From contig JABGVY010000412.1 of NCBI GenBank assembly GCA_018645845.1, forward strand, positions 1 to 32,288: a stretch of 32,288 nucleotides of DNA, written 5' to 3'. This document shows positions 19,385 to 28,114 of this stretch, one piece after another; the stretch's first letter is position 1; the number at the start of each line of letters is the position of its first letter. The stretch comes from Gammaproteobacteria bacterium (GTDB taxonomy: Bacteria > Pseudomonadota > Gammaproteobacteria > Pseudomonadales > Azotimanducaceae). The notes under the pieces were generated by a model. That model worked only from the letters and a program-made list of their open reading frames with translations, searched no databases and had not been told where the DNA came from. The translations under genes and the position numbers were made by a program.

Positions 19385-21286
19385 TTAGCTCAATTCAGCT
19401 ATGTCACCTTTCTTCTCGAGCCAGACCTTCCGATCCGGCGCCCTCTTTTTCGAGAGCAGCATATCCAGCATTTCGTCAACCGATTTCGCTTTCCCTGGAG
19501 TTAGTTGCACGAGCCGCCGTGTATCTGGCGCCATTGCGGTCTCGCGTAGCTGGAGCGGATTCATCTCACCCAATCCCTTGAACCGCTGCACGACCACTTT
19601 CCCCGGAATCTTCTCTGCCGCGATTCTGTCCAGGATGCCCTGGCGCTCACCTTCATCAAGCGCGTAGAAGACCTCCTTGCCGGCATCCACGCGATAAAGA
19701 GGGGGCATTGCCACAAATACATGACCCTCTTCAATCAGGGCTCGAAAATGTCGCACAAATAAAGCAATCAACAGGCTCGCAATGTGTAGGCCATCCGAAT
19801 CCGCGTCCGCCAGGATGCAGATCTTGCCGTAACGCAACTTGGTCAAGTCATCTGAGCCAGGGTCAATTCCCAGAGCAACAGAAATGTCATGGACTTCCTG
19901 GGAAGCCAGAATCTCAGACGAATCAACCTCCCAGGTGTTTAGAATCTTACCCCGCAGCGGCATGATCGCCTGGGTCTCACGATCCCTTGCTTGTTTGGCT
20001 GAACCGCCTGCCGAATCTCCTTCTACAAGAAAGAGTTCACCCATCATAGCGTCGCTACAGGAGCAATCGGCTAATTTGCCGGGTAGCGCGGGGCCACTGG
20101 TCAGTTTCTTTCGTGCGACCTTTTTCCCCGCCCGGAGGCGAGCCTGCGCGCTTGTGATCGCCAGTTCAGCGATCGCCTCACCCTCTGTGACATGTTGATT
20201 CAGCCATAGTGAAAAACTATCTTTTACAACCCCTGAAATAAAGGATACCGCCTGTCTCGAATTCAGGCGTTCTTTAGTCTGACCAGCGAACTGCGGGTCG
20301 ATCATCTTGGCAGAGAGAACATAGTTACACTTATCCCAGATGTCTTCGGCGGTAATTTTGATACCTCTGGGCACAAGGTTGCGGAATTCACAGAACTCCC
20401 TTAGTGCTTCCAGCAGTCCAGCACGCAATCCATTGACATGGGTACCACCCTGGGTCGTTGGAATCAGGTTCACGTAACTTTCGGTAATCAACTCTCCGCT
20501 TTCCCCCTGCCATTGCACCGCCCAGTCCACCGCTTCGTCTCTGCCTGACATTGAGCCGGTAAAAGGAATTTCGGGAAGCAGTTCTAGACCCTCAAGTTCC
20601 GCTCCGAGGTAATCCTCAAGCCCTTTCTCAAAGAACCATTCGAAGAGGTTCTCTTCTTTTTTGCTGGCAGTTTCGTCCTGAAATACAACCTTTAATCCCG
20701 GGCACAATACTGCCTTGGCCCGAAGCAGGTGCTTGAGCCTGGTAACAGAGAATTTTGGGGAATCGAAGTAAGATGCATCAGGTTTGAAGTGGATCATTGT
20801 ACCAGTGTTCCGCTTACCTACCTTATCCTTGACGGTTAGCTTTCCCTGCTTTTTACCGCCCTTAAAAGACATGTGATGCAGTTTTCCGTCACGCTTGATG
20901 AACACTTCAAAGGTTTCCGACAGGGCATTGACCACAGACACGCCAACCCCATGGAGGCCACCGGAGAACTTGTAATTGTCACTGTTGAATTTGGCGCCAG
21001 AGTGGAGCCGGGTGAGAATGAGCTCTACGCCTGACAATTTTTCTTTCTTGTGTATATCAACCGGCATGCCACGACCATTGTCGCTTACGGACATTGAACC
21101 ATCTTTGCGAAGCGTTACCCTGATTTCTGTCGCATGGCCCTCGAGGGCTTCATCGACACTATTATCTATAACTTCCTGCGCAAGATGATTGGGTCTGGTT
21201 GTATCGGTGTACATTCCCGGTCGTTTCTTAACCGGCTCAAGCCCTTCAAGGACCTCGATGGAGTCTGCTTTATAACTGGATGACAT
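19385..21286 (-). CDS. parE: DNA topoisomerase IV subunit B
   Basis: VKKRPGMYTDTTRPNHLAQEVIDNSVDEALEGHA, GGLHGVGVSVVNALS, TQGGTHVNGLRAGL, LVEGDSAGGSAKQARDRETQAIMPLRGKILN, RFKGLGEMNP. Confidence 0.98.
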   Translation of the reverse strand: MSSSYKADSIEVLEGLEPVKKRPGMYTDTTRPNHLAQEVIDNSVDEALEGHATEIRVTLRKDGSMSVSDNGRGMPVDIHKKEKLSGVELILTRLHSGAKFNSDNYKFSGGLHGVGVSVVNALSETFEVFIKRDGKLHHMSFKGGKKQGKLTVKDKVGKRNTGTMIHFKPDASYFDSPKFSVTRLKHLLRAKAVLCPGLKVVFQDETASKKEENLFEWFFEKGLEDYLGAELEGLELLPEIPFTGSMSGRDEAVDWAVQWQGESGELITESYVNLIPTTQGGTHVNGLRAGLLEALREFCEFRNLVPRGIKITAEDIWDKCNYVLSAKMIDPQFAGQTKERLNSRQAVSFISGVVKDSFSLWLNQHVTEGEAIAELAITSAQARLRAGKKVARKKLTSGPALPGKLADCSCSDAMMGELFLVEGDSAGGSAKQARDRETQAIMPLRGKILNTWEVDSSEILASQEVHDISVALGIDPGSDDLTKLRYGKICILADADSDGLHIASLLIALFVRHFRALIEEGHVFVAMPPLYRVDAGKEVFYALDEGERQGILDRIAAEKIPGKVVVQRFKGLGEMNPLQLRETAMAPDTRRLVQLTPGKAKSVDEMLDMLLSKKRAPDRKVWLEKKGDIAELS

Positions 21287-21383
21287 TTGTGACCAAATTA
21301 TTATGAGGCGAAAAGTCGCGGCTATCTATGATGCTCGCCCGGTGATTCAACCTGACAGAAAATCAGGGAATGTCGCTCGACAA

Positions 21384-21389
21384 ATTATA
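21384..21389 (-). promoter_or_regulatory. Candidate -10 (TATAAT on minus strand) upstream of parE
   Basis: Minus-strand ttttaaatccTTATAATttgtcgagc, in the 134-nt gap between the DUF1249 gene and parE. Consensus -10, no convincing -35. Confidence 0.4.
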
Positions 21390-21420
21390 AGGATTTAAAA
21401 ACGGATTTCTCGAAAAAAGA

Positions 21421-21873
21421 TCAGGAAAATTCCAATGGCTCCAGAGAATAGCCATGCTCAATACAATAAGTTAGCAGCTCACCAAGATACTTGTTGATCT
21501 GGGACTTCTCATCCGGCTGAAACATGTGCTGATTAGGCGTCGGGTATCGGAACCGAAAATTTCGATGCCGCTCGAATCTAACGACTTCAGCAGAATTAAC
21601 GTCGTGATAAATCCTAAGCTCAAGACTGGGCCACTTTATGAGTGGTTTCTCGTTTTCTGAGCTTACTGTGACAGCCACCATTGTTGTGAAAGGGCAGCGT
21701 TCCATTATGTTGATCACAACTGTCGCGCCCTCTTCCGTTCGGGTTCGTATCCCGAACTCGATATCATTATCTGAATCCATGCCAGGGAACAGCTGGCGCA
21801 GGCGGATGTAGTTAGCATCACACTCCGCGATATCGGCGGCTAAATTCGGAATGTAGATATATCGGTTGGTCAT
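21421..21873 (-). CDS. DUF1249 family protein (YqiB-like)
   Basis: NLAADIAECDANYIRLRQLFPGMDSDNDIEFGI...ERHRNFRFRYPTPNQHMFQPDEKSQINKYLGELLTYCIEHGY; near parE as expected. Confidence 0.9.
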   Translation of the reverse strand: MTNRYIYIPNLAADIAECDANYIRLRQLFPGMDSDNDIEFGIRTRTEEGATVVINIMERCPFTTMVAVTVSSENEKPLIKWPSLELRIYHDVNSAEVVRFERHRNFRFRYPTPNQHMFQPDEKSQINKYLGELLTYCIEHGYSLEPLEFS

Positions 21874-22087
21874 TTCACTGTTTCATCGTCGGTGGCAAAA
21901 GTACTACTTTCCCTACAAGTTACAAAAAGGTTACCACAATATTGTTAGAAGAAAGTCGCGATCTGCTCTTGAATTTTCGCTAAAATTATCGTCGACATGC
22001 TTGTATAAAGTTCGGAAACTCACCTATAAATACACAATTTTATTGAGGGCAAGCAGGAACCCCTGGCAGGTTTCACTCTGCGGCCGA

Positions 22088-23440
22088 CTATTCATGATTC
22101 ATGACTTCGACGATCAATTTCTCTGCCCTGCCAATAGCGCCCTGATTAGACTCCATCACTTTGTTCGCAGCACTCACCAACCGATTGGATTCATCGACAT
22201 TTCCCATCAGATTGATGACAACTTGCTGTAACTCCTGACCATCTTTCACAATGATAATCGCCTGGCTGTCGATAAACTGTTGGGCAATATCCTCTATATT
22301 GTCGAGGTGTCTCCCCATGACGATTGGCGTGCCCGCGCGAACTGCCTCAAGCAGATTATGACCGCCAATCGGCACCAGGCTCCCTCCGACGAAGGCCACC
22401 GATGCCAGCTCAAAAAGCGCATCAAGCTCACCCATCACATCGACCAGAAATACCTCATTGTGCGGCGCCACTGCCCTACCGTCACTAAAACTCACCACGG
22501 ACTGCCCCGAGGATTCCATTGCTCGTCTCAGTTGGTCGCATCTATGAGTATGCCGCGGCGCCAAAACCAGAAGGAAATCCGGTATCAGTTCCTGTAATGC
22601 CGGAAGCAGCGACAGCAAGGCTGCTTCCTCTCCTTTGTGTGTGCTGGCCCCGAGCAAAACGGGTCTGCCAGCAATCATCTGACGGGATCGGTTCAACCTA
22701 TCACCGTACCCGTGCGCCATCACCGCATCAAACTTGATGCTGCCGGTCACATGAACCTTCGATGGGTCCGTTCCAAGCGAAACAAACCTGTCTTTGTGGT
22801 GCCGGGTTTGAACCGCCAACTGGCTCAGTGATCGCAACATAGGCAAAATCAGCGGCGCAATTCGCCTGTAACCTTTTGCTGACCGAGACGATAAACGGCC
22901 ATTGACCAACAGGGTGGGAACTCCTCTCCGCGAGCAACCTTCAATCATGTTCGGCCATAATTCTGTGTCGATGGTAATCAACATCCGCGGTTGATTGTTT
23001 CGTAGAAATCGGTCTATCGAACCCGGCAGATCGTAAGGGGCAAAACAGTTTTCCACCTCATCAGCCAGTAGGGCTTGCACACGCTCACGGCCAGTTGGCG
23101 TCATATTGGTTACCAGGCAAACATACCCTCGGCCGAGGAGGTTGCGAACCAGGGGCACCGCGGCAATCGTTTCGCCTGCTGATACCGCATGTATCCAAAC
23201 AACCTTCCCCGGTTGCTTCGACCGATAGAATCCAAAACGCTCTGAAATAGCCATTCGGTAGCCAGGCTCTTTCAGGGAACGCTTTAACAACCGCAGCAAC
23301 ACAAACGGGATCAAAAGATAAAAAATCGCGCTGTAGAACAATCTAGCCAAAGTGAGATTCAAACCCTGGAGAAATGATATCGAAGAATAACTGTGTACTG
23401 GACCCGATGCTACCGAGTCAGTAAAACCGGATACAAACAC
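22088..23440 (-). CDS. waaA: 3-deoxy-D-manno-octulosonic acid transferase
   Basis: VVWIHAVSAGETIAAVPLVRNLLGRGY, TNMTPTGRERVQ, FAPYDLPGSIDRFLRNNQPRMLITIDTELWPNMI, GASTHKGEEAALL, GGHNLLEAVRAGTPIVMG. Actual start may be TTG at 23362 (LNLTLARLFYSAIFYLL) rather than TTG at 23440. Confidence 0.95.
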   Translation of the reverse strand: MFVSGFTDSVASGPVHSYSSISFLQGLNLTLARLFYSAIFYLLIPFVLLRLLKRSLKEPGYRMAISERFGFYRSKQPGKVVWIHAVSAGETIAAVPLVRNLLGRGYVCLVTNMTPTGRERVQALLADEVENCFAPYDLPGSIDRFLRNNQPRMLITIDTELWPNMIEGCSRRGVPTLLVNGRLSSRSAKGYRRIAPLILPMLRSLSQLAVQTRHHKDRFVSLGTDPSKVHVTGSIKFDAVMAHGYGDRLNRSRQMIAGRPVLLGASTHKGEEAALLSLLPALQELIPDFLLVLAPRHTHRCDQLRRAMESSGQSVVSFSDGRAVAPHNEVFLVDVMGELDALFELASVAFVGGSLVPIGGHNLLEAVRAGTPIVMGRHLDNIEDIAQQFIDSQAIIIVKDGQELQQVVINLMGNVDESNRLVSAANKVMESNQGAIGRAEKLIVEVMNHE

Positions 23441-23487
23441 AAGCGTGTATAATTCCGGTTCTTAGGGGCCGGATTTATACATTTTTT

Positions 23488-24642
23488 ATGAGCAACACAC
23501 CGCATCAGTTCGACACCATCATTCTCGGTGGCGGTATCGCCGGGCTATGGTTACTTAGCCTGCTTCGCAAGCACGGTTTTGAAGCGATCCTGCTCGAGAA
23601 AGAAGGCCTCGGATCGGGCCAGACTTTTGCGTCCCAGGGAATGATTCACGGTGGAATCAAATATTCGCTCGCAGGCGCTACGACCGGCGCATCGGAATCT
23701 ATTGCAGATATGCCCTTACGCTGGCGTTCGTGCCTTGCAGGCACTGATAGCGTTGATCTGAAGGGGGTCGCCGTATTGAGCGATTCCTACTATATGTTTT
23801 CCGACGCTCGCCTCAGCTCCAAACTGACCGCGTTCTTTGGCAGTAAGACTCTCGAGGGACGAGTTGCATCAGTGCCTGTAGCTGACTACCCAAAGGTTTT
23901 TCAGTCCCCGTCATTTAAAGGATTGCTCTATAAACTCAATGACCTCGTCCTGGATACCCGCTCCCTGATCGCTCATTTACACCATCAACTTAAAGACTAC
24001 ATATTCGAAGGAAACGTGAGTTTCGAGCACACAAACGGACGGGTTACGCATCTCCAACTAGATGATGGGCTCACCGTCAGTGCAGATACCTATGTCCTTG
24101 CAGCGGGCAAGGGAAACGGAGAACTCATCGAGGAACTCGGACTGGAAGTGCCAATGCAGCTCCGGCCACTTCACCAGGTTGTTGTTAGAGGGAAGACATT
24201 GCCCGATCTGTTTGCACATGCCGTGACACTGCGATCTGCGGACAAGCCGCGCATTACCTTCACTACCCACAGCACGGTTGACAGCAAAACCTGGTATCTC
24301 GGCGGTCAACTCGCTGAATCCGGTGTCGCTCGAAATGAAGCAGAGCAGATTGCATTCGCGAAGACCGAACTGGCCGCCATCATGCCCTGGATGGACTTCT
24401 CTGGATGCGAGTTCTCAACTTTTCGAATAGACCGGGCGGAGGCCGGCGGCGGAACCCTGTTACGCCCAGACACACCTTACGTTGGCAGACATGGAAACGT
24501 CGTTGTATGCTGGCCCACCAAACTTACCCTGGCGCCCATGATGGGCGATATGTTCATGGAACTCATGGCAGCGCCGAAAGCGAACCTGGCCGAGCCTCCC
24601 AAACTCAGGCCGGCCTCAATCGGAAGACCTTTATGGGAGTGA
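23488..24642 (+). CDS. FAD-dependent oxidoreductase (DAO/glycine oxidase-like)
   Basis: N-terminal dinucleotide-binding IILGGGIAGLWLLSLLRKHGFEAILLEKEGLGSGQTFASQGMIHGG; C-terminal DAO-like region. Confidence 0.85.
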   Translation: MSNTPHQFDTIILGGGIAGLWLLSLLRKHGFEAILLEKEGLGSGQTFASQGMIHGGIKYSLAGATTGASESIADMPLRWRSCLAGTDSVDLKGVAVLSDSYYMFSDARLSSKLTAFFGSKTLEGRVASVPVADYPKVFQSPSFKGLLYKLNDLVLDTRSLIAHLHHQLKDYIFEGNVSFEHTNGRVTHLQLDDGLTVSADTYVLAAGKGNGELIEELGLEVPMQLRPLHQVVVRGKTLPDLFAHAVTLRSADKPRITFTTHSTVDSKTWYLGGQLAESGVARNEAEQIAFAKTELAAIMPWMDFSGCEFSTFRIDRAEAGGGTLLRPDTPYVGRHGNVVVCWPTKLTLAPMMGDMFMELMAAPKANLAEPPKLRPASIGRPLWE

Positions 24643-25388
24643 AGCTGGGACGATGCAATCTTGAAACAGGTAAAATCTCGCTAGGCACCGTCAAGTTTGG
24701 TCGCAATACAGACGTTAAGTACCCTGCGAAATTTGAACTACCAGAGGACAAGTTGATTGCAAACCTTTTATCAGAGGCGCAGGAACTGGGGGTCAGGTTA
24801 CTTGATACTGCACCAGCCTACGGTAACAGCGAGCATCGAATTGGTCAGTTATTACCCGGGCGCAGGGAGGACTGGGTCTTGTGCACGAAAACCGGTGAAC
24901 AGTATGCCGCCGGCAAGTCCAGCTTTGACTTTTCCAGAGAGGCGGTGGTCACCAGTGTAGGGCAGAGCCTGAAGCACCTCAGGACAGATTATCTGGACAT
25001 TGTCTTGATTCATTCCAACGGTGATGATCTTGGGATTCTCCATCAAACGGATGCGTTCGCTACCCTGGAACGGCTCAAGGAGAAGGGGGATATCAGATAC
25101 ATCGGAATGTCCACCAAGTCAGTAGAGGGAAGCATCGCCGCTCTCCAGGTCAGTGATGTACTCATGCTTACTTTAAATCTGGAAGATCAATCCAACCTTA
25201 ATGTCATCAAGGCCGCCAAAGAAAAGGATACGGGGATCCTATTGAAAAAAGTTTTCGCAAGCGGTCATCAAACCGCGGAGGAGAGCCTGGCGTTTGCTCT
25301 GGGGCAAAAAGGTGTTCATTCTGCCGTTGTCGGCACCATAGATTCAGGGCACCTTAAAGAAAATGTTTATTTCGCAAACAGCGTTTAA
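24633..25388 (+). CDS. Aldo/keto reductase family protein
   Basis: LLDTAPAYGNSEHRIGQLL (catalytic D and Y), VLCTKTG (K), DIVLIHS (H), EKGDIRYIGMSTKS. ATG 24633 overlaps the end of the FAD oxidoreductase gene; the track ORF extension from 24405 is in-frame noise. Confidence 0.88.
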   Translation: MGVKLGRCNLETGKISLGTVKFGRNTDVKYPAKFELPEDKLIANLLSEAQELGVRLLDTAPAYGNSEHRIGQLLPGRREDWVLCTKTGEQYAAGKSSFDFSREAVVTSVGQSLKHLRTDYLDIVLIHSNGDDLGILHQTDAFATLERLKEKGDIRYIGMSTKSVEGSIAALQVSDVLMLTLNLEDQSNLNVIKAAKEKDTGILLKKVFASGHQTAEESLAFALGQKGVHSAVVGTIDSGHLKENVYFANSV

Positions 25389-25391
25389 GCC

Positions 25392-26801
25392 CTAAAGATC
25401 CCTGATTTTCTCGACCAGAGCGCTGGTTGAACAATCTTCCTCCAGGCTAAGCACTTTCACTTCACCACCAGCGGAACGGACAATATCCGCGCCGACCACC
25501 TGGTCAATACCATAGTCGCCCCCCTTCACGAGCACATCTGGTTTCAGCATATGCAATAGCGTTTCCGGCGTATCACTGTCATACGAAACAACCCAGTCGA
25601 CCGAGGCAAGGCCTGCCAGCATGGTCATCCGTCGATCCAGCGGGTTGATGGGTCTTCCTTCACCTTTAAGTCGATGAACCGATTCATCCGAATTGATCCC
25701 GACAATCAATCGATCACCTTCGCGTTTTGCATCACTCAGGTAATTGACATGGCCTGCATGAAGAATGTCAAAACAGCCATTAGTAAACACCACTCTTTCG
25801 CCCCGCCCCCTGGCAACCTGAACCGCGGCAACCAGTTGTTCTGCGGACATCTTTCCTTTTCCGGTCGGCTCGGCAAGGTCAACCTCCGCGCGTAACTCAG
25901 GACCAGACACGCTGGTTACACCGAAATGGCTGACCACAATACCTGCCGCAACATTGGCAAGAGCCACCGAATCCTTCAATGTTTGCCCTGACGCCAGCGA
26001 GGCGGCGAGCACGGCGATAACGGTGTCCCCTGCACCTGATGTGTCATAAACCTCCCTCGTCCGGGCAGGGAAATGACTTTCTTCATGTCGTTCAATGAGC
26101 GTCATACCCTCGGATGCTCGCGTTACCAACATGGCGTCACAACCCATGCCCGCCATCAGGCCCCGACATTTTTTCAACATCTCTGCCTCACTGTCCCAAT
26201 CACCGACGGCATTCTGGAGCTCAAGTGTATTCGGTTTAATGACTGTCGCCCCCTGATAAGCGGAGAAAGGCTTGAACTTCGGATCGACCAGCACCGGCTT
26301 ACCTCTCTTCCTCGCATTTTCAATGATGCTCGAAGGATCACTGAAGAGGCCCTTGTCGTAGTCAGAGAGAACCACGCTGTCGTACTCAGGGACTAGATCC
26401 ATCCCTTTCAATACCTGGTCGACATCAATATTAAACAGTGCTTCAAAATCAGCGCGAATCATTTGCTGACTTCGACTGACCAGACGTACCTTGGTAATAG
26501 TGGACATTCCCTCAACCTTGATGAACTGACAGTCGATGCCCGAGGAGCTGAGTTTGGATTCCAGGATATCCGACATTTCGTCCCGGCCGGTTGCCGCAAT
26601 CAGGGAAGATGCGGCACCAAGCGTCGCTACATTCAGTGCGACGTTAGCTGCACCACCAGGACGGTCTTCGATACTGCCAACATCAATCACTGGAATCGGT
26701 GCTTCAGCCGACACCCGATGGGTTTCACCATGCCAGTATCTATCCAACATCGCATCACCAATAGTCAGGATATTCGCGTTATCAAACCTTGGGATTTTCA
26801 T
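25392..26801 (-). CDS. hldE: Bifunctional D-glycero-beta-D-manno-heptose-7-phosphate kinase / heptose-1-phosphate adenylyltransferase
   Basis: PfkB kinase domain (ILTIGDAMLDRYWHG, DRPGGAANVALNVATLGA, YDTSGAGDTVIAVLAASLASG) plus cytidylyltransferase-fold domain (VVFTNGCFDILHAGHVNYLSDAKREGDRLIVGINSDESVHRLKGEGRPI). Confidence 0.97.
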   Translation of the reverse strand: MKIPRFDNANILTIGDAMLDRYWHGETHRVSAEAPIPVIDVGSIEDRPGGAANVALNVATLGAASSLIAATGRDEMSDILESKLSSSGIDCQFIKVEGMSTITKVRLVSRSQQMIRADFEALFNIDVDQVLKGMDLVPEYDSVVLSDYDKGLFSDPSSIIENARKRGKPVLVDPKFKPFSAYQGATVIKPNTLELQNAVGDWDSEAEMLKKCRGLMAGMGCDAMLVTRASEGMTLIERHEESHFPARTREVYDTSGAGDTVIAVLAASLASGQTLKDSVALANVAAGIVVSHFGVTSVSGPELRAEVDLAEPTGKGKMSAEQLVAAVQVARGRGERVVFTNGCFDILHAGHVNYLSDAKREGDRLIVGINSDESVHRLKGEGRPINPLDRRMTMLAGLASVDWVVSYDSDTPETLLHMLKPDVLVKGGDYGIDQVVGADIVRSAGGEVKVLSLEEDCSTSALVEKIRDL

Positions 26802-26808
26802 ACTGTTA

Positions 26809-26931
26809 TCAAGAACCTGTTTCGCGCGATTCTATCACAATCGACTCATTCAACACGCTCGCCAGGGACGGCTGGTTCTTGCTAAGCATCCAAACGTGGC
26901 TTTTCAACACAATCGCTCTATGGTCTCGCAT
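26809..26931 (-). CDS. Candidate 40-aa small ORF just upstream of hldE (speculative)
   Basis: ATG at 26931 preceded by aggagcg; MRDHRAIVLKSHVWMLSKNQPSLASVLNESIVIESRETGS*, stop 7 nt before the hldE ATG. Confidence 0.25.
   Translation of the reverse strand: MRDHRAIVLKSHVWMLSKNQPSLASVLNESIVIESRETGS
26829..26837 (-). promoter_or_regulatory. Candidate extended -10 promoter for hldE (TGaTAGAAT)
   Basis: Minus strand gattgTGaTAGAATcgcgcg, about 28 nt upstream of the hldE ATG. Confidence 0.35.
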
Positions 26932-26989
26932 CGCTCCTGGTACAACTTTTGCCAATCAATTGTCATTGCTGCTCCACCGTGAATCAGGA

Positions 26990-28111
26990 TTAGTGAGTAA
27001 CAGGCGCATATTGCTCAATTTGCGGAAGGCCACGCATTTTCCGGGCCATGGAGGGAACAGAAAATTTGGCACTGAGCCGATCAAGTGCTCTTTGCGTCAT
27101 CTCATCAGAATTGAGTTTTGTCAGTGCACGAACAGCTTCCAGTTGCCTGGTCAGGTCACGGATACTCCCACACTCAAACAGCAGCCCGGTATCACCAATG
27201 ACGCTGACCGGACCAGGTGCATCTGAACAAACTATCGGTACCTGAGCTGCCATGGCCTCGAGCAACACAATCCCGAACGCTTCCTCACTCGTTGATGGAA
27301 GCACGAAAGCATCAAAGGCTTTCATCAAGGTTCGCGCTTCATCCTTTGCGCCACAAAATATCACCCGGTCTTGCACACCAAGCTTCTTTGCCAGCATCTT
27401 AAGCTCAGGCATTAGCCCGCCGTCCCCTACGAACGCCAACACTGAATCGTCATGCACACCCGCAAACGCTTCGATCAGCAATTTATGATCCTTTTTCCGA
27501 ACCAATCGGCCCACCGTGCCGTAGCAATATGAACCGAGCGGAATACCCAACTCATGTCTCGCGGCCACAGGATCGCAATGTGTCACTACTTCGATAGCAT
27601 GGGGCAACAGGTGAACTCGGCTCTGCAAGTGCGGCGCCCGTTCAAGGAGTGCCTGGCAAACTGGCTGGGAGACGCCAATCAGCTGAACGTTATCTTTCCA
27701 GAACCTCGAAAAGAAAGACCGCAACACTCGACCAAGAAAACCAAACTCATGCATGACTCCAATGACGGCACCGATCTTTAACCGGTAATTCAGCAACAAC
27801 GCGACAAAGAAGGGTTTATATCGGTGCGCCACGATAACGTCCGGTGGATCATCGGCAATCATTTCCTTAACCCGCCGGTACGGTCTAAGTTTAAGCCCGC
27901 GAAGAGACCCGGACGGCAGGGTTAGAAATTCGACATCACCATGGATAGAGGACGCCAGCTCTGAAGATGGCGCGCCGCGCAAAAAAAAGGTCTTGACCTC
28001 ACAGTCAGAGAAGCTTCCTGCATACTGCCGTGCGACCGTTCGAAACGGTCCTTTGTAGTCATGGCAGATCTGCAGGATTCTGGGTTTTTGATCTGGCTGT
28101 TTCTCGGCCAT
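26990..28111 (-). CDS. Glycosyltransferase family 4 (GT-B), probable LPS core (WapH-like by context)
   Basis: GTVGRLVRKKDHKLLIEAFAGV, LAFVGDGGLMPELKMLAKKLGVQDRVIFCGAKDEA, LPSTSEEAFGIVLLEAMAAQVPIVCSDAPG. Confidence 0.88.
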   Translation of the reverse strand: MAEKQPDQKPRILQICHDYKGPFRTVARQYAGSFSDCEVKTFFLRGAPSSELASSIHGDVEFLTLPSGSLRGLKLRPYRRVKEMIADDPPDVIVAHRYKPFFVALLLNYRLKIGAVIGVMHEFGFLGRVLRSFFSRFWKDNVQLIGVSQPVCQALLERAPHLQSRVHLLPHAIEVVTHCDPVAARHELGIPLGSYCYGTVGRLVRKKDHKLLIEAFAGVHDDSVLAFVGDGGLMPELKMLAKKLGVQDRVIFCGAKDEARTLMKAFDAFVLPSTSEEAFGIVLLEAMAAQVPIVCSDAPGPVSVIGDTGLLFECGSIRDLTRQLEAVRALTKLNSDEMTQRALDRLSAKFSVPSMARKMRGLPQIEQYAPVTH

Positions 28112-28114
28112 CTA

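Noticed and set aside
24405-24632. N-terminal extension of the aldo/keto reductase ORF
   Set aside because: Out-of-frame reading of the FAD oxidoreductase 3' end; homology-like sequence begins at MGVKLGRCNLETGKISLGTVKFG (24633).
26536-27226. Plus-strand ORFs over hldE and the glycosyltransferase (148 aa and 145 aa)
   Set aside because: Mostly antisense to convincing minus-strand genes; no recognisable domain.
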